Positions 32,477 to 44,630 of a DNA stretch of 64,000 nucleotides are shown piece by piece (position 1 is the stretch's first letter; every line of letters begins with the position of its first letter). Below the pieces are notes generated by a model. It did no database searches, was not told the origin of the DNA, and was given only the letters and a program-made list of their open reading frames with translations. The stretch comes from Gliomastix tumulicola (taxonomy: Eukaryota; Ascomycota; Sordariomycetes; Hypocreales; Bionectriaceae). The stretch covers positions 620,001 through 684,000 of the forward strand of contig BCHX01000004.1 of NCBI GenBank assembly GCA_001599755.1. The letters run 5' to 3'. A program made the translations under genes and the position numbers.

Positions 32477-33408
32477 TTCCGCCCGGAATGATCCCAGGAG
32501 AGGTCGTCAGCTCCTCAAACACGCGTGTCTAGGGCGAGGATAGGTATTTGGACATGAGCTGCCTGGAGGGGCTCATTTTCGGGGGAAATTTCAAATTGGT
32601 GTTGGGTCTCGACGCGCGCGGACCACCCCTCTGGCTAGAATCAACAGAAGAAGGCAAGAAGCATTAGAGGCACCTTCATCTAGTCTGAGGAACCATGATC
32701 GGGCCTCAAAGAATTATAGTCATGAATAACAGATGCAGTCCGGAAACGCGTCTGAAGTCAAAATCACGTGTAGTGATGATTTTCCAGTGGACTCCCGTTG
32801 AAACCGCTAAACATGAGCCCACCTGATCGCGTGATACGCCCATCAAACACTTGATGAAACCTTCCTTGCCTGCTCGCCTTTATTTCAGTGTCTTGTGATA
32901 CCTATCTTTGAGTAACGTGATTGAAGTGTCGCTCCAACGAGCTACAAGCCAAAAGCCTCTCTCCAAACCAGATTTACGCATATCACTGTAGGGTATCCTA
33001 CTCAAGCACGACTACCAGACATATATAGATACCACCCGCCCAACTCCATCTGGTGGAGCAAGTCCGGGCACCTTTATGTCTTCTCCCCCAGCCACCGCCG
33101 GATGAACCTAAATCCAGCCCCGCCAAGGATCACCCGGGCAGCAACTCCCCCAGATTGCCTGACGTATGCGGTAAATCGAGCGGATAAGCAGGTACGACCC
33201 ATCGCTAGGCCCATCGATGACAGCTTCATCTCCGTCCGTCACCATCATCTTCTTCCGACAGCGCACCTCGCTCACCGCCCGCTGCAGGTCTCGCTGGTGA
33301 CTGCTATCCATTTGAAAGCGACTTCCCCGGCTGTTCCTGCTGATCTCGACCGCCCGAATTGATCGAATCCTGCCGCCCAGCCACAGCCGCCTGGCTGTCC
33401 GAGTCAAT
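32477..33408. other. Divergent intergenic region
   Basis: The 932 bp between the alpha/beta-hydrolase-like gene (minus) and NCR1 (plus) form a shared upstream region. It includes a CACGTG E-box-type hexamer near 32766 and a TATATA tract near 33021. Small ORFs here look like chance. Confidence 0.5.
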
Positions 33409-36400
33409 ATGCACGTCGGCTCTGTCCTCGGAGCTACGGCGCTCCTGGCATCAGCCTCGCTCGCCGGCGCGAAAGAGTTCACACCCAAGCACGAGCCTGG
33501 GACGTGTGCTTTTCGCGGCCACTGCGGCAAACAGAGCTTCTTCGGCAAGGAGCTGCCCTGTGTCGACAATGGCCCAGCCTCCGATCCCGACGAGGAGCTT
33601 CGCAAAGAACTCGTCGAGCTCTGCGGCGACAAATGGAGAGAGGGTCCTGTCTGTTGCGAGAAGGAGCAGGTATGTTATCCGGAGTCACGTCAAATCCATC
33701 AGCTAACACCTCCCAGGTGGAAGCGCTCAAGGCCCAGCTTGGGACGCCCAACACGCTCATCGGCTCCTGCCCCGCATGCAAGGACAACTTCTTCAACATG
33801 TTCTGCACGTTCACGTGCTCCCCCGACCAATCCACGTTTGTCAACATCACCGATGCGGCCAGTAAGAATGGCAAACTGCTTGTCACCGAACTCGACCACC
33901 TGGTCTCCGAGAAGTACGGCTCCGGCTTCTACGACAGCTGCAAGGAAGTCAAGTTTGGAGGCGCCAACAGCAGAGCGATGGATCTGATTGGTGGCGGGGC
34001 GACCAACTACCACGAGATGCTCAACTTTCTCGGGAAGAAGAGACCGTTCGTTGGATCACCGTTCCAAATGAACTTTCCCGAAAAGTACGACGACAAGGAT
34101 ATGGAGCCGCTGAGCATGAAGCCTAAGAAGTGCAACGACGAGGATCCGAACTATCGCTGCGTCTGCGTCGACTGCCCTGCGGTCTGCCCGACGCTCCCGG
34201 ATGTCAAGGACTCCAAGAGTTGCCATGTCGGTGTGCTGCCTTGTCTCTCTTTCGCGTCCATCTTCACATATAGCGTTCTGTTCTTCGCGTTCATCGCTTT
34301 TGTCTTTGGACATGTCGCCTGGAGAAGATACGCTAAGAGCCGCGTGGAGAGGTCGAGGCTTCTGCACGATTCATCGCATGGCGATGACGAGGACGAGGGC
34401 GGCCCGGTGCTGACGGAGGCGATGCGAGATCGGCCGACTAGACGTTACCGACTCAACGACCAGTGCGACAAGATTTTCTACAAGCTGGGGCACACCGCAG
34501 CGCGGTTCCCTTGGATCACGATTGGTGTTAGTCTGATTGTTGTGGCTATCCTCAGCGCAGGTCTAGTCAAGTTCGACCTGGAGACACAGCCGGCGAAGCT
34601 CTGGGTCAGCCCGTCGTCTGATGCTGCGAAGGAGAAGGCGTACTTCGATGCCAACTTTGGGCCGTTTTACCGCGCCGAGAAGATCTTCTTGGTCAACGAC
34701 ACGCACTCTGCTGAGCCTGGGCCTGTCTTGAGTTACGAGACCCTCGCATGGTGGGCGGATGTCGAGAAGAGCGTCGAGAAGCTTGAAAGCCACGTTTTTG
34801 GGAAGCGATTCGACGATGTCTGCTTCAAGCCGATGGGCGATGCTTGCGTCCTGCAGTCTATCACAGGCTACTGGGAGGCCACTGGGGGCATCGACCCTGC
34901 TACATGGCAGGAGGATCTGAGGGCATGTGCCAAGTCTCCTGTGGACTGCCGCCCTGCGTTTGGCCAACCAATTGATCCCAAGATGGTCCTTGGCGCATTT
35001 GGAGACGACGTTCTTTCTGCGAGGGCTATGACGACGACCTGGGTTGTCAACAACGCGCAAGACGGCACTGACGAAATCAACCATGCTATCGACTGGGAGA
35101 ATGCTCTGCGCGACAGACTCCTCCTTGCGCAGGAGGAAGCCAAGGAGCGGGGTCTACGACTGTCGTTCAGCACCGAAATCAGTCTAGAGCAGGAGCTGAA
35201 CAAGTCCACCAACACCGACGCAAAGATCATCGTCATCAGCTACATCGTCATGTTCATCTACGCGTGCTTTGCCCTCGGTACTCCGCTCAAGCATGTTTTC
35301 AGAAACCCTGCTGTGCTGCTTGTTGAGTCCAAGGTCACGCTGGGCCTGACGGGTATCATCATCGTACTGCTGTCTATCACCTCCTCGATTGGCTTCTTCT
35401 CCTGGGTTGGCCTTAAGGCTACTCTTATCATTATGGAGGTCATTCCCTTTATTGTCCTCGCTGTTGGTGTTGACAATATCTTCCTCATTGTCCATGAGCT
35501 CGAGCGGGTCAATGTCAGTTGCCCTGACCAGATGGTTGAGGAACGCGTTGCCAGGGCTCTGGGACGCATGGGGCCTTCCATTCTGTTCTCCGCCCTGACT
35601 GAGACAGTCGCGTTCGCTATTGGCACGGCAGTCGGCATGCCGGCCGTGAGGAACTTTGCCGCCTATGCCGCAGGTGCCGTTTTTATCAATGCGCTGCTTC
35701 AGATGACAATGTTTGTTTCCTTCCTCTCTCTTAACCAGATGAGAGTGGAGGATCACCGCTGTGAACTGTGGCCCTGGTGGCAGATCACCAAAGCCAGGAT
35801 TCATCTCAACGGCGGCAATGGCTACGTTGGGTCCGGCCGGTCCGAGATTGACGAGGAGAGCTTCCTCCAGATCTTCATCAAGAGCACCTACGCACCCGCG
35901 CTTCTGCAGAAGAAGATCAAGCTTGCTGTTATTGGCCTCTTCCTCGGCCTGTTTGCCGCTGGTCTCGCACTGTTGCCTGAAATCAAGCTGGGCCTTGACC
36001 AGTCTGTTGCCATTCCGGACGGCTCATATCTCATCCCGTATTTCAGCGACTTGGCCAAGTACCTCGAGATTGGCGCTCCTGTCTACTTCGTCGCGCGAGG
36101 TGTCGACGCGACTCATCGACACGAGCAGCAGGAACTTTGCTCGCGCTTCACGACTTGTCAGTCTCTTTCACTGACCAACACGCTCGAGCTAGAGCGACAG
36201 CGACCCGACGTCTCATATATCTCTTCACCCACGGCTAGCTGGATCGACGATTTCTTCATGTGGCTCAGCCCTGTGAATGAGCAATGCTGCGTTGAGAACG
36301 ATGCTACATGCTTCCAGGACAGAGATCCTGCGTGGAACACGACCCTGTGGGGGATGCCCGAGGGTGAGGAGTTTGTCCACTACTTGCAGAAGTTCCTCGC

Positions 36401-37268
36401 CTCGCCGGCTGGTGACGAGTGCCCTCTTGGTGGCCAGGCGGCTTACAGCCAGGCTGTCGTTCTCAACAAGGACAAGACCAGCGTCAAGGCTAGCCACTTC
36501 AGGACTGCTCACACAGCGCTCAAGTCTCAAGACGATTTCATCAAAGGCTACGCTACGGCCCGACGCATCGCCTCCGACATTAAGGAGAGGACGGGCGCGG
36601 ACGTCTTCCCATACTCGGTATTCTATATCTTCTTCGACCAGTACCTCAGCATCGTGAGCCTTACGGCAGGGCTACTTTGCGCCGTCGTGGGCATCATATT
36701 CGTCGTTGCGTCCATCCTGCTCGGATCTGTGCTCACCTCTGCTGTTGTCACGCTGACCGTGGTGATGAGCGTCGTCGATATCATGGGCGCCATGGCTATT
36801 TTCAATGTCTCACTCAACGCCGTCTCGCTCGTCAACCTCATCATCTGCGTGGGTATTTCGGTCGAGTTCTGCGCCCATATTGCGCGAGCCTTCATGTTCC
36901 CGTCCCGCACCGTCATGGAGAGCAACAACAATGGTCTCGCCGGCCGCGACGCGCGAACCTGGACTGCCCTCGTCAACGTCGGCGGATCCGTCTTCTCGGG
37001 CATCACAATTACTAAGCTTCTTGGTGTGTGCGTGCTCGCCTTCACGCGCAGCAAGATCTTTGAGATTTACTACTTCAGGGTGTGGCTGGCGCTCGTCGTC
37101 TTTGCTGCGCTGCATGCGCTTGTCTTCCTGCCTGTGGCGCTGAGCGTGGCTGGTGGCCAGGGCTATGTCGACCCCGAGAGCGAGGGGACGGCGGCCCAGG
37201 ATTTGACTGATAGGCGGTGGAGGGCTATTCGCATCAACGATCAGAGCGACTCAGAAGACGACTTCTAG
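33409..37268 (+). CDS. NCR1: Niemann-Pick C1-like sterol transporter
   Basis: Two exons, 33409-33669 and 33717-37268, with a 47-nt intron (1270 aa, the usual NPC1 length). A signal peptide (first ~20 aa, ending SLAGA) leads into the Cys-rich luminal N-terminal domain (PGTCAFRGHCG, CPACKDNFFNMFCTFTCSPDQ), the sterol-binding NTD. TM1 follows near residues 280-300. The sterol-sensing domain spans about 588-760 (IIVISYIVMFIYACFALG ... VIPFIVLAVGVDNIFLIVHE), and a second RND/Patched transmembrane block lies near the C-terminus (SVVDIMGAMAIFNVSLNAVS, ICVGISVEFCAHIARAF). In yeast, Ncr1 sits in the vacuolar membrane and integrates sterols from Npc2. The protein ends in an acidic DQSDSEDDF tail. The intron interrupts the NTD after CCEKEQ. 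It is convergent with GPI18, about 174 bp apart. Confidence 0.97.
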
Positions 37269-37442
37269 AGAGAAGGTTTAGATGGAATACATGGTTCTGT
37301 TTGATAAGATTGTTTGTATTGATTGGAGTTTTTCATGATGGGCTTCGAATTTAATAGGTAATTCTCAGATATATGAAATAAGAGAAAGGTCTTTTGAGAG
37401 AGTATGCCATGCTTGGTGACTGGTAAATTGTCTAGATAGTTA

Positions 37443-38769
37443 CTACGCGGGTGGGAGAAAGGAGGCATACAGTCCCCCTTGTATGGCTGCATACATGACC
37501 ATAAACACCACCAGCCCTCGCCCTGTCCCCCTTTTTAGACCACTCTTCTCACCGTTCCCAGACTCAACGAGGCTCCCCGCAATCCACCAGTACCAGACAA
37601 AGTACCCAGACGCCAGCCTGTTAATGATCTGCACATGGTACGACGTCAACGCTAGAATCGCGACAACGCCCTGTATCGCGGCGGTCGTCTGCACGAAGAC
37701 ACCCAGTCGCGCATCTGGGAGCGGCTGGCGGGCGCTCAGGAAGTGGGAGGCGGAGAGGATGAGGATGGAGAGCATGGGGGAAGCGAGGAGGAAGAGGGGG
37801 ATCTGGTTGGGGGTCCAGTAGCGGAGGAAGCCGACGTTCCTAGTGGCTGTTAGTGGGAGACGTAAGAATAGAGTGGCAGGCGGGTTTTTACCAGTAGTGC
37901 TCCTGGACGAAGGTGTAGATGCTGGGGATTGTGTTGGCACACCAGGAACGCGGGTCGGAGGAGAGACAGAATCTTTGCCAGGCGAGATATTGGGGGACCA
38001 CGCTTCCGGCTGCGACGAGCGTGCCTCCTAGGATAGGGCTGACTACGTCGAGGAGTGATGCAGGGCTCGGGGTTTGAACCAGGTTGGCAAGGGCCTGCAG
38101 AGTGGCGACGGCGAAGAGGAGACCGCTCGCAAGGCCATTGCTCCGGAACCACGTCGCCAGACCAAAGACACCCCCAGCCGCAAGAGTAAACAGACCTCGT
38201 CTGACTTTGCAGGAAGACGCGCTGCCCAGCGCGAAGAGATAGCTCCCCACGAAAGACAGAGCAGAGAATGGACTCTCCGCATATGGCGACGACAGAAACA
38301 CCCCCGCGGGCGACACCACATGCAGCACCGCCGCGACGAACGCTACATCCCTCTTCGCAGGAAACACGACCCGCGTCAGGCCGTAGAGAGCCAGCACACT
38401 GACGAGATGCGAAGCATGCGCGACGAAGACGCCCGCTAGAGCCGCAGACGCGCCGTCATGGCCTGGAAAGAACGAGGACAAGCCCCCCAGGAGGGATGAC
38501 AGACTCGTGCTGAAGGCGTATTCCTGCTCGTAGACCTTGCCGTGATGCGCGGCGTGGATGAAATAGAGTGCGTCCCAGCGGGTGAGCTGTCTGGCGAGGA
38601 GCGGCGTGTCGCTGCTGTTGGAGAGACGGGCGAACAGGAGGTCGGTGGAGGTGTCGTAGGCTGGGGAGATTGAAGCACCCACGGCGATGGCGAGGAGCAG
38701 GGTTTTCCAGGCCGTGAAGAGGAGGGTAAGGGAGCGCAGGGGGTGAGATTGGGGCGCGAAAAGGGACAT
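37443..38769 (-). CDS. GPI18: GPI mannosyltransferase 2 (PIG-V/Gpi18)
   Basis: Two exons, 38769-37892 and 37839-37443, with a 52-nt intron (424 aa). The first ATG of the frame gives MSLFAPQSHPLRSLTLLFTAWK. It is a multipass ER protein with hallmark PIG-V stretches: the luminal TRWDALYFIHAAHHGKVYEQ, including the W-D motif near the N-terminus, SPAGVFLSSPYAESPFSALSF, and ATWFRSNGLASG; after splicing EHYWNVGFLRYWTPNQIPLF. Gpi18 adds the second mannose to the glycosylphosphatidylinositol precursor from dolichol-phosphate-mannose, and needs Pga1 in yeast. Family length (about 400-450 aa) and order agree. The last segments are FVWYWWIAGS and FMVMYAAIQGGLYASF. Confidence 0.95.
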
Positions 38770-39567
38770 GGTGATGGCGTCCCTTGGCTGGATTCCGTCG
38801 TCTGGCTTCAATGAGTCTCGATGGCCATGGACGCGATGAAGGACATGGATGGCAGGGAGCAGTTACAGTGTCTGTGTGCACGGTGCAGATCTCACAGAGC
38901 CCCACTATGAGGGAGCGAACGCACTGTGTAAGTGTGTTTTGAGCCGCAAATGCACTGTGCTTCCCGTCATTTCCAGATTGAAGGCAAAAGGGAAGGAACA
39001 AGTGTGCAACACAAGGTAGCTTTTCCATCTCCGAAATTTCAGAATACCTTCTAGACTCATCTTTGACCATACTCTTGAACTTCCTCAATGACGTCCACGA
39101 TGCCTGAGGCCATCCACGCCCTTTCTCCCTGCGATAGCATGCGAGCACCCCCACAGAGGCGACCAGTGGTCAACAATTTGCAGAAGTCGAGACCGTCAGC
39201 ACCCCAGACAACCCTGGCTCGGGCCGCAAACTTGCTGCTGAAGGATGTGCGGCTGCCGCAACAGGGCATGATCCCCACGTGCACTGTGTGTGTCCCTCCA
39301 GTGAGGCGATGCATTTGGCTGCATGAGACCGGGGCTAACAGGCCAATGGCGTGCTGCGCAACGGCTGAGATGAGGGGATCCAGCTGCAGCTGCGGTCAGG
39401 CGCCCTGGAGATAAGACGCAAGGCGACCTTGCATGTGTCGTCGAGGGAAGGCGAACCACCATGTCGCCCTACTCGGAGCCAGACTGCTTACGCTGTCGTC
39501 GTCTTTTTCATTCTTCTTCTTGGCCCCATGGTCGGTGTTGTTCGACGCAGCAGCTCCTCCACCTGCG
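38770..39567. other. Divergent intergenic region
   Basis: The ~800 bp between GPI18 (minus) and the 1147-aa orphan (plus) contain an in-frame 45-codon extension of the orphan (from ATG 39433) that is hydrophobic and probably not coding. Nothing else is supported. Confidence 0.5.
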
Positions 39568-42500
39568 ATGGCATCTCTCGGGCGGATCTCGAACTCGGTG
39601 ATCTCTGGCGTCAATGAGAACACCCTCGCGCTTGCGAACCTCAACTTCGACTTCTCGCTTCTCAAGATCGAGGCGCCGCGGGAGTACTCGGGCGTTGGCA
39701 CCGCGCTGGCGCCAATCAGACGCGACAATGCCGAGTCGGGGGGCATGCACCGGACCGCCAGGAAGTTGGGGGCCCTTTTCGAGGCGGTGATCCCTCAAGC
39801 TCCCAAGCTCGTCGCCGCCTATGGCTCGCGAGCAAGCGAGATCGCCCAGATGCCCGGTGCAAACCCGGCCGGCAAGAACGAGCACCACGGCCCCTTTTCG
39901 GCATTTGTGGGCGCCGATGCGACGTCAATCTGGGCTGCTGCGACGTCGGGGCACGTCTCTATTGCGATGCATCTCTTGGCTTGTCTCCTAGCCCGCGGGT
40001 TCAGTGACCCTGCCCAGTCGACCTCTGTGTGGGCGGAGCTTGTGCTGGAGCGCCAGCGCGAGATCCAGAGGTCGACTCAGGATGGGCCGATGCTTAACAT
40101 GGCACAGTTCGCAGCGGCCAGCGCCGCAAGCCAGCCCATCGCCAGATCAGAGCTCCAGCAATGGGATGCATCAGCGCGGGCGTGGCTTCGGACGGCCGAT
40201 TCAGCAATGCAGAGGAACCACATCCAGTTGAAGTTGATCCGCCAGAACATCAGTCTGCCTGTGTCGACCGGTGGAGAATTGTACGTCAATGTCATTCGGT
40301 CGTGGACACAGGCCATGCTCGGACTGGAGCGGTTGCTACACGGCCAACCTCAGAGCGTGACGGACGGCGGGATTATTCTCGCCATCTCTGCGTGGCACCT
40401 GTATCCCAATCTGCTTGTGCTCGACGCAGAAATAAAAAAGGTCGACTTTTCTGATTCCGAGATCCCCCCGACGGCTGTCCTCACCGTCGGTATTACCAAC
40501 ACGCCGGATCTTCACGCCAATGTCGATGTGCCTAATCCCACTGAAGGCATATACTGGTCCGTTTCTCTGTCCCATTACCGGTTCTATGGCCGGCCCGTGG
40601 AGACGGCCGGTGAGATAGACGATCGAGTGTCCATCGACGACCTCTATCTCATCGCGCTGGGCAGCCTACTCGGCATATGGAAAGCTCCCCGCTTTGACGA
40701 AGCCTCACTGCAATGGTTCGTAGCTCTTTGGGACTGCGTCAAGAAGGCGAGGCCTTATTTGCCCGACATTGACTGGTTAGAGCATCTCGCTCTCGGCGCG
40801 AAGCGTGTTCTCGATGCCACAGGCCAGACGAGAAGGGAGCTTTTTAACCTTGTTGACTTTGGTCAACGGCGCGGGCAGTCTTTCTTGATCCCGCCTCAGC
40901 AGCAGCAACGATGCATCCCCTGGTTTGGGCTCCGGTGTCAGCACATGTTTGATTCCCTCAGTGGTGAAAGCCCCCAGGAATGTGGTGTTCGCTACCTACG
41001 CCAGGCTGCGAGCGCTATGGACTTGCGATACGACGAGGCTCTCATCACGCAAATATCGATCCAGGACCGGGGAGGGACCAAGGCCGAATTCCACCAGTAT
41101 ACGTCGGCCCTCCCCATTCCCGCTTTCCAGACGACTTCCCAGGTGTCATCTGATGGTGGGAGCACGGATGAAGAGGTGCCAGATCTCCGTGCAGCGGTTG
41201 CAGGACTTTACACAGCATCTGCTAGTGCCGGCGTTCGCCATCGCAGCTATCCGGTTGCCATGGCTGGGAGCCGTGGAGCCTTGCCGAGCAAAGCCGCCAC
41301 TACAGCCGTCAGTGCAATCACAGCGACGGGGCGCCTGCATGTGTCAAGTTCGGAGCTCGGGACGCGCTCTTTCCAAGGCAACCCGTCAGAGCATATCCAT
41401 ACCCCATTAGCCAAGGCCAACTCCTCGTCACGGCGTCGTCGGTCCCCTTTCCGAAGAAGTCCGTCGGGAAACTATCATGTCAAGCCCGGAAGCAGGCCTA
41501 CCCAAGGACCGAAAACATCGATTGATCCTCCATACCATCAGTCATGGGAGGGCTATTCTAGCACGTACGGTACCTCGGGTAAAGGGGACGAGACCCCAAC
41601 CCGGCAGATGCAGCAGACCGTCATCTCTGAAAAGCAGATGCTCAGGTACTTGCTCCAGTGGAAGAGCATCACGGCGAACGAGAACTCTCCGGTTGAAAAC
41701 TGCAGCGCATATATTCCAGAAGACCTGGGCATCTTCCCCGGCCGGCCAGTACATTTCACCAAAGTGCTTGGAGACTCAACTGGAAGTCTGCGGCTATGGA
41801 TCACCAAGCCAGCAGTGCAAAAGAGGGACAACATTGAGCCGGGATACAAGACCATGCAGCAGGGGAAATCTCAGAGTCTGGTCGACATTCATCGCGCAAC
41901 TGAAGCCTTGTCCTCGGGCAAGATCAACTCTTACGTCTTGTGGCAGTATCTCGAGGGCTCAGATCCTGATGAGCCTGATAACTTCATAATCCCCTTTCTG
42001 GAGCTCGTCAACTCGGAGCGAGCGCGGAATCGAGAGCTCATAGCGTCACTACGCAGCCTCGCTGTTGCCAAGACCATTTACAGTACCCTCGACGGCGCCA
42101 CGATATCCTTGGGCGTGGTGACAATGGGGATCTATCAGGCGAAATGGGCACGGATGTACCATCTCGAATGGCGGCTTACACGTTCCATCGTGTTCAGCTG
42201 CATCGCCATGTTCGAGACGGGCAAGATCAACATCGATGGCAAGAGACTGGAGGAGGTTCTTGGTCTATCGTCCGGGAATTCCCTCTTTGTCGTTTCGCGG
42301 CTCCTCGGCGACCCGAGCTCTCAGCACCCGCACTATGCCGTGACCCGCATCACCGGTAACGTGGGCAAGGCCGGTGTCAGTCTGCTCATCCCGCCAGTCA
42401 CAGGGCCGCTCGTGAGACCGCTGAGTGAGTCCATCCGCGCGACCAAATACGCAGTGTTTGACGGCAACCGCGACGACAAGTTCAAAGGCACTTCGTTCCA

Positions 42501-43011
42501 TTTGACGTTCACTAGCCACGAGTTTCCTCTGGACTACGGCGTAATCGGCATCCACGATCACCAAGTGTTCTTCGTCGAGTCTGTGATTTCGGTGCATGAC
42601 GCAGGTCAGTGGGTGGCGGATCTCGACGTGTCCAAGGTGCTCAACTGGAATTTGGAGCAGCTGCGGCTCCCGATGGGGCGGAGGCCTTGCAAATTCCACT
42701 CCGAGGAGGCGCGTGCTGCAGTGCTTGACAAATTCACTGCGGTGGATTCCTGGGAGGAGGTTCTCGACACTCCTCCTGGAATTGGTATCGTGAGGGCTAG
42801 CGAGAATTGGTCGGCTCGGCTAGCGACGAGTGCCGTTTTGACCCAGCCAAGAGATTTTGGGGACGACTATGGTCACGACGGATACAAGCAACACCGCCTC
42901 AACTTCATGATCCTAGAGGATGGACCTGATTGTTGTTGGGCATGTGTCTATCGGAGAGTGCGAAAACGAGCAGAGTCGGGCGACGAAGCACTGACGTATA
43001 TAATAATATAG
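39568..43011 (+). CDS. Large orphan protein, 1147 aa
   Basis: Single long exon. I prefer the ATG at 39568 (MASLGRISNSVISGVNENTL) over an in-frame ATG at 39433 because the extra 45 residues are Phe/Leu/Ser-rich and unlike the following conserved-looking sequence. The N-terminal ~520 aa look globular, with EAPREYSGVGTALAPIRR, SRASEIAQMPG and ATSGHVSIAMHLLACLLARGF. A Ser/Arg-rich disordered region covers about 550-690. The C-terminal half is again globular (KVLGDSTGSLRLWI, TAKTIYSTLDGA-like stretches, SWEEVLDTPPGIGIVRASENW). There is no signal peptide or clear membrane segment. Proteins of this size and style occur across Sordariomycetes as uncharacterised proteins; I cannot assign a domain. It is convergent with gaaB, with stops about 113 bp apart. 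Confidence 0.85.
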   Translation: MASLGRISNSVISGVNENTLALANLNFDFSLLKIEAPREYSGVGTALAPIRRDNAESGGMHRTARKLGALFEAVIPQAPKLVAAYGSRASEIAQMPGANPAGKNEHHGPFSAFVGADATSIWAAATSGHVSIAMHLLACLLARGFSDPAQSTSVWAELVLERQREIQRSTQDGPMLNMAQFAAASAASQPIARSELQQWDASARAWLRTADSAMQRNHIQLKLIRQNISLPVSTGGELYVNVIRSWTQAMLGLERLLHGQPQSVTDGGIILAISAWHLYPNLLVLDAEIKKVDFSDSEIPPTAVLTVGITNTPDLHANVDVPNPTEGIYWSVSLSHYRFYGRPVETAGEIDDRVSIDDLYLIALGSLLGIWKAPRFDEASLQWFVALWDCVKKARPYLPDIDWLEHLALGAKRVLDATGQTRRELFNLVDFGQRRGQSFLIPPQQQQRCIPWFGLRCQHMFDSLSGESPQECGVRYLRQAASAMDLRYDEALITQISIQDRGGTKAEFHQYTSALPIPAFQTTSQVSSDGGSTDEEVPDLRAAVAGLYTASASAGVRHRSYPVAMAGSRGALPSKAATTAVSAITATGRLHVSSSELGTRSFQGNPSEHIHTPLAKANSSSRRRRSPFRRSPSGNYHVKPGSRPTQGPKTSIDPPYHQSWEGYSSTYGTSGKGDETPTRQMQQTVISEKQMLRYLLQWKSITANENSPVENCSAYIPEDLGIFPGRPVHFTKVLGDSTGSLRLWITKPAVQKRDNIEPGYKTMQQGKSQSLVDIHRATEALSSGKINSYVLWQYLEGSDPDEPDNFIIPFLELVNSERARNRELIASLRSLAVAKTIYSTLDGATISLGVVTMGIYQAKWARMYHLEWRLTRSIVFSCIAMFETGKINIDGKRLEEVLGLSSGNSLFVVSRLLGDPSSQHPHYAVTRITGNVGKAGVSLLIPPVTGPLVRPLSESIRATKYAVFDGNRDDKFKGTSFHLTFTSHEFPLDYGVIGIHDHQVFFVESVISVHDAGQWVADLDVSKVLNWNLEQLRLPMGRRPCKFHSEEARAAVLDKFTAVDSWEEVLDTPPGIGIVRASENWSARLATSAVLTQPRDFGDDYGHDGYKQHRLNFMILEDGPDCCWACVYRRVRKRAESGDEALTYIII

Positions 43012-43124
43012 TCATCATGTGCTCGCAGCTTAATCTAAGGCAGAGCGAGGCTATGTGCAGGCTAACTTCACTAGGAACTCCCGATACACCGAGGGTACTT
43101 ATACTTGCGTCAATTCAGCTACAT

Positions 43125-44530
43125 CTAATACTTGGGACCCTCGAGAATGGGCTTCGCCTCGTCCGACTGCCACCAGCTGACGCCCTTCTCACCCGGATAC
43201 GTAAACCTGTCCATGCTCTCAGGCTTCATCTCGACACTGTAGCCCGGCTCGACAGGGGTCTGGTAGTAGCCGTCCTTGATAACGGACGGGTTGAGGAAGT
43301 GCTCGTGCAGGTGATCGACGTACTCGAGCACGGACAGCTTGCCACTCACAACAACGTAGTCGATGGTGCTCAGGTGCTGCGTGTACTCGGGGAGACCGAC
43401 ACCGCCCGAGTGCGGGACGATGGGCACGCCGTACTTGGCAGCAATGAGCAGGACAGCAAGCACCTCGTTGACACCGCCCATGCGGCAGGCGTCAATCTGG
43501 CAGACGTCGATGGCGCCCGAGACGATGAGCTGCTTGAAGATGACACGGTTCTGGCACATCTCGCCCGTGGCAACACTGATGCCGTAGGGCTTGAGAGCCT
43601 CACGCACGGCCTTGTGGCCTAGGATGTCATCGGGACTCGTCGGTTCCTCGATGAACCACGGCTTAAACTCGGCGAGGCTCTTCATGTACTCGATGGCCTC
43701 GGGCACGGACCAGACCTGGTTCGCGTCGACCATGAGGATGTTGCCCTTGTCGTAGCCGATGACGTCGCGCGCGATGGTCAGCCTTCGCTTGTCCTCATCG
43801 ATGCTGCCACCGACCTTGAGCTTGAAGTGACGGTACCCCTGCGCGAGCGTCTCCCGCAGCAGCGCCTTCATCTTGTCCTCGCCGTAGCCGAGCCAGCCCG
43901 CCGAGGTCGTGTAAGCAGGCACGGCCCTACTTTTGAGCGCGTCCTGGATCCGCTCCGCCTTGCCGCCCTCGCTCTTGCGCAGCAGCTCGACGGCCTCCTC
44001 GGGGGTGATGGCGTCGGTGATGTACCGGAAGTCGATGCAGCGCACGAACTCCTCGGGCGACATGTCGGCGACGATGCGCCAGACGGGCTTGCCGAGGACT
44101 TTGGCCCAGAGGTCCCAGACGGCGTTGACGACGGCGCCGAGGGCGAGGTGGATGACGCCCTTCTCGGGGCCGATCCAGCGGAGCTGCGAGTCGGCGACGA
44201 GGTAGCGCCAGGTCTTGCCCCAGTCGGCGACGAGGGAGGAGAGGGTTCGGCCGCGGAGGCGGTCGGCGACGTGGGCGATGGCGGCGCAGACGATGTCGTT
44301 GCCGCGGCCGATGGTGAAGGTCTAGATGTCAAGTCAGCGGGAGTTCAATGGGGAGGTGCATGAGAGGCGCTCACCATGCCGTGGCCCGTGTAGTCGGAGT
44401 CTGTCTTGAGGATGCAGTACGCGGAGGAGTAGTCACCGGCAGCGTTCATGGCGTCAGAGCCCGTCTTGTCGAGCGAGGTTGGGAACCGCACATCGCGGGT
44501 GACGAAGTCGGTGATTGTGATTTCAGCCAT
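43125..44530 (-). CDS. gaaB: L-galactonate dehydratase (D-galacturonate catabolism)
   Basis: Two exons, 44530-44375 and 44321-43125, with a 53-nt intron placed at HGM|TFTIGRGN (450 aa, the length of fungal Lgd1/GaaB). It is an enolase-superfamily enzyme (mandelate racemase-like) that dehydrates L-galactonate to 2-keto-3-deoxy-L-galactonate, the second step of the fungal D-galacturonate (pectin) pathway after GaaA/Gar1. Diagnostic stretches include RDVRFPTSLDKTGSDAMNAA near the N-terminus, HFKLKVGG (KxK catalytic region), ILMVDANQ and FIEEPTSPDD as metal ligands, and VPHSGG with the catalytic-His region. No targeting peptide; cytosolic. Other pathway genes (gaaA, gaaC, gaaD) are not in the window. 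Upstream DNA carries a TATATA at 44625-44630 and two GaaR-like motifs near 45.0 kb, consistent with induction by galacturonate. Confidence 0.95.
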
Positions 44531-44624
44531 GATGAGGGTGGAAGCAACACAGAAACTCGAGAGAAGGGGAGGATGGGTGAGGACACGAATCTCACGATAG
44601 CTCTCAACGCGGGGCACGCCGGCC

Positions 44625-44630
44625 TATATA
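44625..44630 (-). promoter_or_regulatory. TATA box of gaaB
   Basis: TATATA about 95 bp upstream of the gaaB ATG, in the right place for a core promoter. Confidence 0.5.

Noticed and set aside
39433..39567. 45-residue N-terminal extension of the 1147-aa orphan
   Set aside because: It is hydrophobic but not a clean signal peptide, and MASLGRISNS at 39568 looks like the natural start. A cleavable signal cannot be fully excluded.
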